A stretch of DNA of 59,763 nucleotides from an uncultured Eubacterium sp. (GTDB lineage Bacteria; Bacillota; Clostridia; Lachnospirales; Lachnospiraceae). Of the stretch, positions 50,854 to 59,738 are shown in pieces. Numbering within the stretch: the first letter of the stretch is position 1; the number at the start of each line of letters is the position of its first letter. Location of the stretch: contig CAKRGF010000015.1 of assembly GCA_934322085.1 (NCBI GenBank), positions 1 to 59,763 of the forward strand. Direction: 5' to 3'. A program made the translations under genes and the position numbers. A model generated the notes under the pieces. It saw only the letters and a list, made by a program, of their open reading frames with translations. It was not told where the DNA came from and made no database searches.

Positions 50854-52998
50854 ATGAAAAAATCATTTTTCTGCTTCAGTTTGTCCTTTGCACTTTTAGC
50901 ATCTGCCCTGAGCCCATCGTTCTCGGCAGATGTTTTTGCAAAGGCAAAATTAGCAAAAACAAAAATCACATTAACCGTAGGACAAAAGAAAAAGATTACG
51001 GTAAAAGGGAAAAAGCAAAAAGCGAAGTACACATTTAAGGCTTCTAACAAAAAAGTTTCGATAAACAAAAAAGGAGTTGTTACCGCAAAAAAAGCCGGAA
51101 AAGCCAAAATCACTGTAAAGGAAAAACTTAAGAAAAAAAATAAGAAGATTGGAGTCGTTACAATTACAGTAAAGAGCAAAGCATCAGGCAAAAAGCCAAT
51201 TACAAGTACGCAGCCAGCAGCTACAAATTCCGGAAGCACGGATAAAAAACCAACGACTGCACCAACAACGGCGGCCACATCGACACCGACCGCTCCTCCA
51301 ACCGGCTCTCCGAAGCCTACTGCCACCCCGCGTCCAACAGAAAATCCGGATTATTCTGATCTGCCATCCGGATTCATGAATAAAAACGAGTCTAACAGTG
51401 GCACTGTGGAAGAATTCTACTACGATTCTACAGAAGTGTCAGAGGGCGAAACCGTAGAACGTCATGCACGCGTTGCACTACCAAAAGGATATACCGAGTC
51501 AAAAAAATATCCGGTCATCTATATGCAGCACGGTATTTTCGGCAACGAATATTCTCTTACCGGAGACAATACACAATATGTTGCCTGGAACGCTATGGCA
51601 AATGATGATATGAAAGATGCCATTGTTGTTTTTGCTAATGTTTGTGCAAACAAAGAAGGAAAAGGAACCGGCTTTAGTTTGGAGCATTACAAAGCCTATG
51701 ACAACTTTATCAATGACTTAACAAAATGCCTTATGCCTGCTATCAACAAAAAATATTCTACACTGACAGGTCGTGAAAATACTGCTGTCTGCGGTTTTTC
51801 TATGGGCGGACGTGTGAGTTTGCAAATTGGATTTGAGCGACCGGATTTATTTGGTTACATTGGTGCTTTTTGTCCGGCTCCGGGTCTTTTGCCTTACACG
51901 ATGAATGGAGTTACTGAATCCGGATTTTATACGGATTCCACATTTACGCTGCCAAGCGAATATTTAAATGACACATATGTACAGATAACAAAAGGATTTA
52001 AAGATGATGTTGTAAAACAGCACCCACTTTTGTATCATCAGGCTCTGAAAAAAACAAACACACCTCATGTTTACTACGAAACGATGGGTGGTGATCCAAG
52101 CGGCAGCGGCAGTGGAAACCATGAAAAAGCAGTTTACCAGCATGGTTTCTACAATTTTATGAAAAATATTTTCAAGCCAAATGTGACCGTTCCGGCAGGT
52201 GCATTAAGAAAAGATGGAATAAAAGGAACAACGGAAGAATTCGAATACGAGTCCACCGCTGTAGCCGAAGGAAAAACAGTGACAAGAAAAGCCTTAGTTG
52301 GTCTTCCGGATGGATACAATCCAAAGAAAAAGTACCCGGTTGTCTATGGTCTGCATGGATTTAACTGGGGCATTTATAACCTTGCTCAGGATGGTGCAAC
52401 AGATGTTGTTTGGAATGGCTATGCCAATGATGTGATGGATGAAGTCATTATGGTATTCCCAAGCATCTGTGCAAACGAAGCCGGTAAAGAAACCGGTTAT
52501 AATCAGGAAACCTACGATGCCTATGACAACTGTGTAAATGATATTGTAAATTGTCTGATGCCAGCCATAAACAAACACTACAGTGTCAAAACCGGCCGGC
52601 TCAATACCGCTGTCTGGGGCTTTTCCATGGGTGGCAGGGAAGCTTTAAATGTCGGATTTAAATACCCGGATAAATTTGGTTATATCGGTGCCTTTTGTCC
52701 TGCCCCTGGCGTCCTGCCATATAGCGCAGAAAAGGGAATTTTTACTGAAGAAACTTTCACACTTCCGGATGCTTATAAAAATAACACTTTAGTTATGATT
52801 GTAAAGGGAAAAAATGACACAACAGTAGGTGACAATCCTGTCCTTTACCATAAGGCTCTGGAAAAAAATAATGTTCCGCACATTTATTATGAAACCATGG
52901 GCGGAGATGCCGTAAACCGCGGGGGTGGCGGTCACCAAGATGTTGTTTATCTGCACGGATTGTATAATTTAATGAAACGGGCTTTTCCATGTAAATAA
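50854..52998 (+). CDS. Secreted double-domain esterase with Ig-like domain
   Basis: A 714-residue exported protein with the same layout as its neighbour but two esterase domains in tandem, about 190-445 and 460-714. Both carry the nucleophile (CGFSMGGRV and WGFSMGGRE), both open with a KYPV-type strand and both end with a His-containing loop (GSGNHEKAVYQHG and GGGGHQDVVYLHG). The two domains resemble each other closely, as expected from internal duplication. It probably removes ester-linked groups from plant polymers. The same operon and promoter serve both genes. Confidence 0.88.
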   Translation: MKKSFFCFSLSFALLASALSPSFSADVFAKAKLAKTKITLTVGQKKKITVKGKKQKAKYTFKASNKKVSINKKGVVTAKKAGKAKITVKEKLKKKNKKIGVVTITVKSKASGKKPITSTQPAATNSGSTDKKPTTAPTTAATSTPTAPPTGSPKPTATPRPTENPDYSDLPSGFMNKNESNSGTVEEFYYDSTEVSEGETVERHARVALPKGYTESKKYPVIYMQHGIFGNEYSLTGDNTQYVAWNAMANDDMKDAIVVFANVCANKEGKGTGFSLEHYKAYDNFINDLTKCLMPAINKKYSTLTGRENTAVCGFSMGGRVSLQIGFERPDLFGYIGAFCPAPGLLPYTMNGVTESGFYTDSTFTLPSEYLNDTYVQITKGFKDDVVKQHPLLYHQALKKTNTPHVYYETMGGDPSGSGSGNHEKAVYQHGFYNFMKNIFKPNVTVPAGALRKDGIKGTTEEFEYESTAVAEGKTVTRKALVGLPDGYNPKKKYPVVYGLHGFNWGIYNLAQDGATDVVWNGYANDVMDEVIMVFPSICANEAGKETGYNQETYDAYDNCVNDIVNCLMPAINKHYSVKTGRLNTAVWGFSMGGREALNVGFKYPDKFGYIGAFCPAPGVLPYSAEKGIFTEETFTLPDAYKNNTLVMIVKGKNDTTVGDNPVLYHKALEKNNVPHIYYETMGGDAVNRGGGGHQDVVYLHGLYNLMKRAFPCK

Positions 52999-53030
52999 AT
53001 TTATACACAGGTCAGAAATATCACCATGTT

Positions 53031-53072
53031 AAAAAACAGTCGCCTTGCTTAAAATCAAAGCGACTGTTTTTT
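53031..53072. terminator. Bidirectional terminator between esterases and eno
   Basis: AAAAAACAGTCGC and GCGACTGTTTTTT form a perfect 13-bp stem with T-runs on both strands. It can end both the esterase operon and eno. Confidence 0.9.
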
Positions 53073-53103
53073 TAGTCTTTTAAACAACCAACAGGTATAA
53101 TCT

Positions 53104-54393
53104 TTACCCACCATACACCGCGCACTCACCAAGTTCTTCTTCAATCCTAAGAAGCTGGTTATACTTAGCCACCCGGTCTGTGCGCGCCGGTGCGCCGGTT
53201 TTAATCTGTCCGGCATTCATGCCGACTGCAATGTCCGCAATCGTAGTGTCTTCTGTTTCACCCGAACGATGACTGACAATGGCATTCCAGCCGGTCGTCT
53301 GTGTCATTCGAATCGCCTCGAGTGTTTCTGTCACGGTTCCAATCTGATTTGGCTTGATTAAGACCGCATTTGCCGCCTGAAGTTTAATTCCCTTTTCGAT
53401 ACGTTTGGTATTTGTAACAAACAAATCATCACCAACAAGCTGCACTTTATCTCCTAATTTATCCATGAGTTTCTGCCAGCCCGACCAATCCTCTTCTGCC
53501 AGCCCGTCTTCAATTGAAACAATTGGGTACCTGCGGCACAAATCACACCAAAAATCAATCATTTCATCTGTACTTTTGTACTCACCGGATTTCCAGAACA
53601 AATACTCGCCCGGTCTTCCTGCCCTCACAGCCTCCTCATACATTTCTGTGCTGGCACCATCCATAGCAATTGAAAAATCTTCGCCCGGGCGGTATCCTGC
53701 TTTTTCAATAGCCCCTGTAATAAAAGAAAGTGCCTCGTCCTCATGGGCAAGATGCGGTGCGAATCCACCTTCATCACCAATGGATGTAGCAAATCCTTTT
53801 TCTGCCAGTAATTTTTTCAAGGTAGCATATACATTCGCACACCACTCAAGACACTGGTGAAAAGAGGATGCTCCTATTGGCATAATCATAAACTCCTGAA
53901 TCGTTAAACTGCTGTCCGCATGTTTTCCTCCATTCATAATATTCATCATCGGAATCGGCATAACACGCGCATTTGGTCCGCCCAGATACTGATACAACGG
54001 AATGCCGAGCTGTTTTGCTGCCGCCTTTGCCACAGCAAGCGATGTTCCTAAAATTGCATTCGCACCCAGTTTTGCTTTGTTTGCGGTACCATCTTCACGT
54101 ATCATCAGTGTATCAATTTCCACCTGATTCAATGCATTTTTCCCTTCCAGTTTATCAGCAAGAATGTCATTGATATTTTCTACCGCACGTTTTACACCAT
54201 TTCCACGGTAACGCGGCAATTCACTGTCCCGCAGTTCCACCGCTTCAAATGCCCCCGTGGACGCTCCTGAAGGAACAGATGCTTTGCCTGCTGCCCCTCC
54301 GCATAATTTTACCTCTACCTCAATCGTTGGATTTCCTCTGGAATCTAAAATCTCTCTTCCTCGTATCGTATTAATTCGAAATGTCTGTATCAT
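53104..54393 (-). CDS. eno: Enolase
   Basis: A 429-residue glycolytic enzyme turning 2-phosphoglycerate into phosphoenolpyruvate. The conserved GREILDSRGNPTIEVEV, SGASTGAFEAVELRD and SHRSGETEDTTIAD motifs are all there, with metal ligands in VSIEDGLAEEDW and LVGDDLF. The start at 54393 is fixed by AGGAGG. That ribosome site lies in the 3' arm of a terminator-like hairpin after dnaJ, and seven U residues precede the ATG directly, so expression may depend on read-through or on a promoter within dnaJ. Confidence 0.97.
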   Translation of the reverse strand: MIQTFRINTIRGREILDSRGNPTIEVEVKLCGGAAGKASVPSGASTGAFEAVELRDSELPRYRGNGVKRAVENINDILADKLEGKNALNQVEIDTLMIREDGTANKAKLGANAILGTSLAVAKAAAKQLGIPLYQYLGGPNARVMPIPMMNIMNGGKHADSSLTIQEFMIMPIGASSFHQCLEWCANVYATLKKLLAEKGFATSIGDEGGFAPHLAHEDEALSFITGAIEKAGYRPGEDFSIAMDGASTEMYEEAVRAGRPGEYLFWKSGEYKSTDEMIDFWCDLCRRYPIVSIEDGLAEEDWSGWQKLMDKLGDKVQLVGDDLFVTNTKRIEKGIKLQAANAVLIKPNQIGTVTETLEAIRMTQTTGWNAIVSHRSGETEDTTIADIAVGMNAGQIKTGAPARTDRVAKYNQLLRIEEELGECAVYGG

Positions 54394-54435
54394 AAAAAAA
54401 GCCTCCTGTTTTCGATTAGTATAAACAGAAGGCTT
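54394..54435 (-). terminator. Terminator hairpin that also contains the eno ribosome site
   Basis: On the minus strand AAGCCTTCTGTTT (54423-54435) pairs with AAACAGGAGGCTT (54399-54411) over 13 bp with one G-U, and seven T follow directly before the eno ATG. The AGGAGG needed to start eno is inside the 3' arm. Confidence 0.85.
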
Positions 54436-54448
54436 CTTTCCTATACGA

Positions 54449-55582
54449 TTATTTTTTGTGCTTTTTATTTTTCTTATTTTCCTCGTCCTCAAACGACTTA
54501 TCCAACTGCTCTAACAGTTTTTTCTGCTCTTTGGTAAGCTTTGTCGGCACATCCACAACCAAATCCACATAATGGTTGCCTCGCATTTTGCGGTTACGAA
54601 GGGACGGAACTCCCTTACCACGCAAACGAACTCTTGTGCCGGTCTGCGTTCCTGCCTTTACATTGTATGCGACATCGCCATCAATTGTCGGGATAACCAC
54701 ATCTCCGCCAAGAACAGCTCTTGGATAAGAAATCCGTACGGTTGAGTAAATATCATAATCCATGCGCTGGAAATCTTTGTGGCGTTCTACATATACTTCT
54801 ACAAGCAAATCACCGCGGGCACCACCATTTTTACCCGGTTCTCCTTTGCCACGCAGACGAACGCTCTGTCCGTGGTCAATTCCTGCCGGAATGCTGACCT
54901 GCAATTTCTCTTTTTTGCTTGTATAACCCTGTCCGTGACAATCCGGACATTTTTCCTTAATAATTGTACCTTTACCGCCACAAGCTGGACATGTAGTAAC
55001 ATTCTGTACCATTCCAAAAAGCGACTGCTGTGTCTGAACAATCTGTCCTCGTCCGCCGCATCGCTCACATTTGACCGGGCTGGTTCCTGCTTTGGCTCCG
55101 CTTCCCCCACAAGTCTTACATTCAACTTTGGATGGAATTTCAATTTCCTTTTCCGTACCAAAGCAAGCTTCTTCAAATGTAATTTTTACCTGTGTACGTA
55201 GATTTGCTCCGCGCTGTGGGGCATTCGGGTCTACACGCCGGCTTCTGCCGCCGCCAAATCCTCCACCGAATAAATCACCGAAAATATCTCCGAAACTGCC
55301 AAAGATATCATCCATATTCATATTGGTGAATCCACCGCCGCCACCGGCACCACCATCAAAAGCGGCATGACCAAACTGATCATACTGGCGTCTCTTTTCC
55401 GGGTCACTTAATACGGCATAAGCCTCAGAAGCTTCCTTGAATTTTGCTTCTGCTTCTTTATCACCCGGATTCGTATCGGGGTGGTACTTTTTGGCTAATA
55501 CACGATAGGCCTTTTTCAGCGCTGCCTCATCGGCATTCTTGTCTACGCCAAGGACTTCGTAATAATCTCTCTTGTCTGCCAT
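54449..55582 (-). CDS. dnaJ: Chaperone DnaJ
   Basis: A 377-residue co-chaperone that stimulates the DnaK ATPase and delivers substrates. The J domain with HPD (KKYHPDTNPGD), the Gly/Phe region, four CxxCxGxG zinc motifs (CKTCGGSGAK, CERCGGRG, CPACGGKG, CPDCHGQG) and the C-terminal substrate-binding domains are complete. It is the last chaperone gene of the HrcA-controlled operon and is followed by the hairpin that carries the eno ribosome site. Confidence 0.97.
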   Translation of the reverse strand: MADKRDYYEVLGVDKNADEAALKKAYRVLAKKYHPDTNPGDKEAEAKFKEASEAYAVLSDPEKRRQYDQFGHAAFDGGAGGGGGFTNMNMDDIFGSFGDIFGDLFGGGFGGGRSRRVDPNAPQRGANLRTQVKITFEEACFGTEKEIEIPSKVECKTCGGSGAKAGTSPVKCERCGGRGQIVQTQQSLFGMVQNVTTCPACGGKGTIIKEKCPDCHGQGYTSKKEKLQVSIPAGIDHGQSVRLRGKGEPGKNGGARGDLLVEVYVERHKDFQRMDYDIYSTVRISYPRAVLGGDVVIPTIDGDVAYNVKAGTQTGTRVRLRGKGVPSLRNRKMRGNHYVDLVVDVPTKLTKEQKKLLEQLDKSFEDEENKKNKKHKK

Positions 55583-55704
55583 GTCTCCTCCACTCTCTTT
55601 CTATCCTTTTACGTGCAAATAACCCGCGTGATTCTCATCATCGCGGGCATTCGCCCTCTTCACGGTTTCCATTTTCCTAATGAGCCGTGATTCTTCGCAG
55701 CAAA

Positions 55705-57603
55705 TTACAGTTCGCGGTAATCCCCATCTACTACGTCATCGCCGCTATTGTCCTGTGCTGCGCCTGCTCCAGGGTTTGGTCCGGCACCTGCACCACTCAT
55801 GTCAGGGCCTGCTCCCTGTGCACCACCGGCTGCCTGCTGTGCCTGTTCATATACTTTTGCGAATACCTGCTGTGCATTTGTCATCAAAGATTCTTTTGCT
55901 GCTTTGAGTTCATCAACATCGGCATCGCTCATGTTCTCTGGTGTTGTACGCTCCAAGATTGCTTTTACTTTATCAATCTCAGCTTGTACTTTTTCTTTTT
56001 CTGCTGCATCTACGCCGTCACCAACGTCCTGCAATGCTTTCTCAGTCTGGAATACCATACTGTCAGCTTCGTTGCGGGCATCAATGCCTTCTTTTCTCTT
56101 CTTATCCTGTGCTTCGAATTCAGCAGCTTCTTTGACTGCTTTCTCGATTTCTTCATCATTCATGTTAGAACCAGCAGTAATTGTGATATGCTGTTCTTTT
56201 CCTGTTCCCAAGTCCTTAGCGGATACATTTACAATACCGTTGGCATCAATATCAAATGTAACCTCAATCTGTGGTACTCCACGCATTGCTGGAGGAATAC
56301 CATCCAAGCGGAACTGTCCAAGAGATTTATTATCTCTAGCGAACTGTCTCTCGCCCTGTACTACGTTAATGTCTACAGCGGTCTGGTTATCTGCTGCGGT
56401 AGAGAAAATCTGACTCTTCTTAGTAGGAATCGTTGTATTTCTCTCGATAAGTTTGGTAGCCACGCCACCCATTGTCTCGATAGACAGTGACAATGGAGTT
56501 ACATCCAGAAGAAGGATATCGCCTGCACCGGAATCTCCTGCCAGTTTACCACCCTGAATGGAAGCACCAAGTGCTACACACTCATCCGGGTTCAAGGATT
56601 TGTTTGGCTCATGTCCGGTCAACTGTTTTACTTTGTCCTGTACAGCAGGGATACGTGTTGAACCACCAACTAACAATACTTTACCTAATTCAGAAGCGGT
56701 AATACCGGCATCTTTCAATGCATTCTGAACTGGTGTTGCTGTTCTCTCTACAAGGTCAGCGGTCAATTCATCGAATTTCGCACGTGTTAAGTTCATATCA
56801 AAGTGCTTTGGTCCCTCAGCTGTAGCTGTGATAAATGGCAGGTTGATGTTTGTTGTAGTTGCAGAAGACAACTCTTTCTTTGCTTTCTCTGCTGCTTCTT
56901 TCAAACGCTGCATTGCCATCTTATCGGTAGAAAGGTCTACACCCTCTGCCTTCTTAAATTCAGAAACCATGTAGTCACATACTTTATTATCAAAGTCGTC
57001 ACCACCAAGTTTGTTATCACCGGAAGTAGAAAGTACCTCGATGACGCCATCACCAATCTCAATGATGGAAACATCAAATGTACCACCACCAAGGTCATAT
57101 ACCATAATCTTCTGCTCGCCTTCATTATCCAAACCATAAGCAAGTGCTGCTGCTGTTGGCTCGTTGATAATACGTTTTACATCCAAACCTGCAATTTTAC
57201 CTGCATCTTTGGTTGCCTGACGCTGTGCATCGTTAAAGTAAGCAGGAACTGTAATTACAGCCTCTGTTACTTTCTCACCACCAAGGTAATTCTCTGCATC
57301 ACCTTTCAATTTCTGAAGTATCATAGCAGAAATTTCCTGTGGTGTATATTTCTTATCATCAATTGCTGCACGGTAATCCGTACCCATATGTCTCTTAATA
57401 GAAGAAATAGTCTTTTCTGCGTTTGTTACTGCCTGACGTTTTGCCGGTTCACCAACTAAACGCTCACCAGTCTTTGTAAATGCTACAACAGATGGGGTTG
57501 TTCTTGCGCCCTCAGCGTTTGCTACAACAACCGGTTTACCACCTTCCATTACTGCTACGCAACTATTTGTTGTTCCTAAGTCAATACCAATAATCTTGCT
57601 CAT
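55705..57603 (-). CDS. dnaK: Chaperone DnaK (Hsp70)
   Basis: A 632-residue ATP-driven chaperone. The signatures IGIDLGTTNSCVAV, IMVYDLGGGTFDVSI and VLLVGGSTRIPAVQ of the ATPase domain are intact, as are the linker DILLLDVTPLSL and the C-terminal lid. The Gly/Ala-rich tail ends in DDVVDGDYREL. It is followed after 122 nt by dnaJ; that gap holds CCCGCG/CGCGGG, a possible processing hairpin. Confidence 0.98.
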   Translation of the reverse strand: MSKIIGIDLGTTNSCVAVMEGGKPVVVANAEGARTTPSVVAFTKTGERLVGEPAKRQAVTNAEKTISSIKRHMGTDYRAAIDDKKYTPQEISAMILQKLKGDAENYLGGEKVTEAVITVPAYFNDAQRQATKDAGKIAGLDVKRIINEPTAAALAYGLDNEGEQKIMVYDLGGGTFDVSIIEIGDGVIEVLSTSGDNKLGGDDFDNKVCDYMVSEFKKAEGVDLSTDKMAMQRLKEAAEKAKKELSSATTTNINLPFITATAEGPKHFDMNLTRAKFDELTADLVERTATPVQNALKDAGITASELGKVLLVGGSTRIPAVQDKVKQLTGHEPNKSLNPDECVALGASIQGGKLAGDSGAGDILLLDVTPLSLSIETMGGVATKLIERNTTIPTKKSQIFSTAADNQTAVDINVVQGERQFARDNKSLGQFRLDGIPPAMRGVPQIEVTFDIDANGIVNVSAKDLGTGKEQHITITAGSNMNDEEIEKAVKEAAEFEAQDKKRKEGIDARNEADSMVFQTEKALQDVGDGVDAAEKEKVQAEIDKVKAILERTTPENMSDADVDELKAAKESLMTNAQQVFAKVYEQAQQAAGGAQGAGPDMSGAGAGPNPGAGAAQDNSGDDVVDGDYREL

Positions 57604-57648
57604 AATAATACTTCCTTTCTGTCTATACCATGACTGTTATTTTCTTTA

Positions 57649-58239
57649 TTAGTTTAACACTTTAACCATACTGTGTCTGACTACTGAATCTTTATACATA
57701 TAACCCTTTTGGAATTCCTCAATGACCTGATTGGATGCATCTGAATCATCTTCATCATGCATAACGGCATTATGGAAATTCGGGTCAAACTCTTTGCCAA
57801 CAGCCTCAATCGGCGTCACGCCGATTTCTTCTAATCCGGTAAGAAGCTGTTTGTAAACGGCTTCAATTCCTTTGGCAAATGGTGTCTCTTTTTCTTCCTC
57901 GGAAAGTCCGTCAAAACCTCGCTCCAGATTATCCACAACCGGAAGCATCTTTTCAACAACTGACTTCGCACCAATTTCAAACATGGCACTTTTTTCTTTT
58001 TCCGAGCGGTTTCTAAAGTTTTCAAACTCTGCCAGATTTCTCATCAGGCGGTCATTCAGTTCTTCAATCTTTTCATCTTTTTTGTCTTTTTTTGCTTTCT
58101 TCTTAACCGCTTTTTCTGACTTCTCTGTTTTTTTCTTTTCTTTTGTTTCTTCTTTATCAGCCTGCTCCACCGTTTCTTCTACGGTTTCTTCTTCCTTTAC
58201 TTCTTCTTTTACTTCTTCCTTTTTCATCTCTTCAGCCAA
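57649..58239 (-). CDS. grpE: Nucleotide exchange factor GrpE
   Basis: A 196-residue exchange factor for DnaK. The N-terminal 65 residues are almost all Lys and Glu, then a long helix (DRLMRNLAEFENFRNRSEKE) leads into the beta-domain with NFHNAVMHDED and the C-terminal GYMYKDSVVRHSMVKV. The start is a TTG at 58239 with GAGGTGA upstream; an ATG four codons later lacks a site. It follows hrcA closely. Confidence 0.96.
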   Translation of the reverse strand: MAEEMKKEEVKEEVKEEETVEETVEQADKEETKEKKKTEKSEKAVKKKAKKDKKDEKIEELNDRLMRNLAEFENFRNRSEKEKSAMFEIGAKSVVEKMLPVVDNLERGFDGLSEEEKETPFAKGIEAVYKQLLTGLEEIGVTPIEAVGKEFDPNFHNAVMHDEDDSDASNQVIEEFQKGYMYKDSVVRHSMVKVLN

Positions 58240-58253
58240 TTCACTTCACCTCG

Positions 58254-59285
58254 CTATTTCTTCTTAAATATGTCGTCTAACTGCTGCATACAGTTTTCCA
58301 ATGTGCCAACTACTTTTTCGTAGTCCATACGCTTTGGTCCGACAATACCTATCTTTCCATAAACGCCTTCTTTAATTCGGTACGTGGCAGTTACAACGGA
58401 ACAATCTTTCATTGACTCTACCGGTGATTCCTCACCAATGTACACCTGAATGCCATGTTCTTTGTCATCCTCCGGCGGCTCATCGTTGGCCCATGCTGAC
58501 AACATCTGTTTTTCTTCAAATGTGGAAAGCAGTCCGGTCATTTTTTCCTTATCCGACAACTCCGGATATTTCAAAATATTCGTGGCGCCCGACGTATAAA
58601 TCTCTGAGTCATCCTCTTCTGTCATAACCTCCGAAATACAATCCAAAATGCTGGATGCCAATTCTCCGTATTCCCCGGCTTTTTCCTTGATTTGCTGCAT
58701 AATCGCCATGTTAATCTCAGTAAAATCAAGTCCAGTGAGTGCTGTGTTCATCAAAAAATTCATCTGAGCAATCACATTCTCATCGGCATCCGTCATAAGA
58801 TTAATGAACTTGTTGCTTACGTGGTTGTTATCAAGAACAACAATCACAAGTAACTGCCGCTCACTCATCTGATTTAGCTGGATAAACTTTATCCGCTTAT
58901 GCTGATACTTTGGCTTAGTTACCATGGAAGTGTAATTCGTGTTCTGCGCAAGTAACTTTGCTACCTGCTGCAACAGAAGGTCAATCTTGTCTGCCTTCTC
59001 GACCATCAACTCCTTCATCTCTGACACTTCTTCATCTTTTCTCTGTAAAATCGTGTCTACATATAGCCGGTATGCTTTATCCGAAGGAATTCTGCCGGCA
59101 GAAGTGTGTGGCTGTAAAATGTAACCCATCTCTTCCAAATCCGACATCTCGTTACGGATGGTTGCGGAACTAAGATTCAAATCCGTGTACTTGGAAACGG
59201 TTCGGGAACCAACCGGCTCGCCTGTCTCCATATAATTACGAATAATCGCTTCGAGTATCTTTTGTTTTCTCTCATTCAGTTCCAA
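58254..59285 (-). CDS. hrcA: Heat-inducible transcription repressor HrcA
   Basis: A 344-residue repressor that binds CIRCE elements and is kept active by the chaperonin system. The winged helix-turn-helix lies in about 1-75 (GEPVGSRTVSKYTDLNLSSA) and the GAF-like domain follows. The start is TTG 59285 with GAGGTGG upstream; an in-frame ATG at 59321 lies inside the CIRCE element and cannot be the true start. It heads its own operon and very likely controls hsp20 at 21.5 kb too. Confidence 0.96.
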   Translation of the reverse strand: MELNERKQKILEAIIRNYMETGEPVGSRTVSKYTDLNLSSATIRNEMSDLEEMGYILQPHTSAGRIPSDKAYRLYVDTILQRKDEEVSEMKELMVEKADKIDLLLQQVAKLLAQNTNYTSMVTKPKYQHKRIKFIQLNQMSERQLLVIVVLDNNHVSNKFINLMTDADENVIAQMNFLMNTALTGLDFTEINMAIMQQIKEKAGEYGELASSILDCISEVMTEEDDSEIYTSGATNILKYPELSDKEKMTGLLSTFEEKQMLSAWANDEPPEDDKEHGIQVYIGEESPVESMKDCSVVTATYRIKEGVYGKIGIVGPKRMDYEKVVGTLENCMQQLDDIFKKK

Positions 59286-59307
59286 AATACCACCTCGATT
59301 TCTTTTG

Positions 59308-59334
59308 TTAGCACTCACCATTAAAGAGTGCTAA
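59308..59334. promoter_or_regulatory. CIRCE operator of the hrcA operon
   Basis: TTAGCACTC-N9-GAGTGCTAA is a perfect match to the CIRCE consensus, between the promoter and the hrcA ribosome site. Confidence 0.97.
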
Positions 59335-59349
59335 TCATTGACTAAACTA

Positions 59350-59378
59350 AAGATACCACCTTGTGTTGCCTTTGTCAA
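59350..59378 (-). promoter_or_regulatory. Promoter of the hrcA-grpE-dnaK-dnaJ operon
   Basis: TTGACA (59373-59378) and TATCTT (59350-59355) on the minus strand are 17 nt apart; CIRCE follows near the start of transcription. Confidence 0.85.
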
Positions 59379-59420
59379 TAGGGTTTGTGAAAAAAATTTA
59401 TTTTTGTTTTTCTCGAAAGA

Positions 59421-59463
59421 AAAAGCTATTGCTTTCATATTAAAGACGAAAGCAATAGCTTTT
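59421..59463 (-). terminator. Terminator upstream of the hrcA promoter
   Basis: AAAAGCTATTGCTTTC and GAAAGCAATAGCTTTT form a perfect 16-bp stem; a short T-run follows on the minus strand. It would end the broken surface gene on its right. Confidence 0.85.
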
Positions 59464-59497
59464 AATAGTATCTAATTAATGTTTATTCAAACAATTC

Positions 59498-59641
59498 TTA
59501 TACAATTGTTACAGGAACATCATATACGTTAGTACCAAGTACTACTCGAAGCGTTGCTGTACCATCTTTTTCAACAGCCAACGTTGAGTCACATGTTGCT
59601 TTTGTTGCTTCAAATGTATACTCAATATCACAATGAAAGAA
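59498..59641 (-). pseudogene. 3' fragment of a surface-protein gene
   Basis: The frame reads IEYTFEATKATCDSTLAVEK and on to GTNVYDVPVTIV before TAA, with the look of an Ig-like beta-sandwich end. It is cut by an in-frame TGA 47 codons upstream and has no start or ribosome site. A terminator follows, so it was once a gene end. Confidence 0.4.
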
Positions 59642-59688
59642 TCAGGAAATAAATCAATCTATGATTAGTCTCCTGCTTATTTTTACAA

Positions 59689-59729
59689 AAAACTACCGCC
59701 TCACAACTTAATGTGAAAGCGGCAGTTTT
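59689..59729 (-). terminator. Terminator of the gene entering from the right edge
   Basis: On the minus strand AAAACTGCCGC pairs with GCGGTAGTTTT (one mismatch) plus TCACA/TGTGA inside, followed by TTTTTT. Confidence 0.75.
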
Positions 59730-59738
59730 CTTAGTTAT

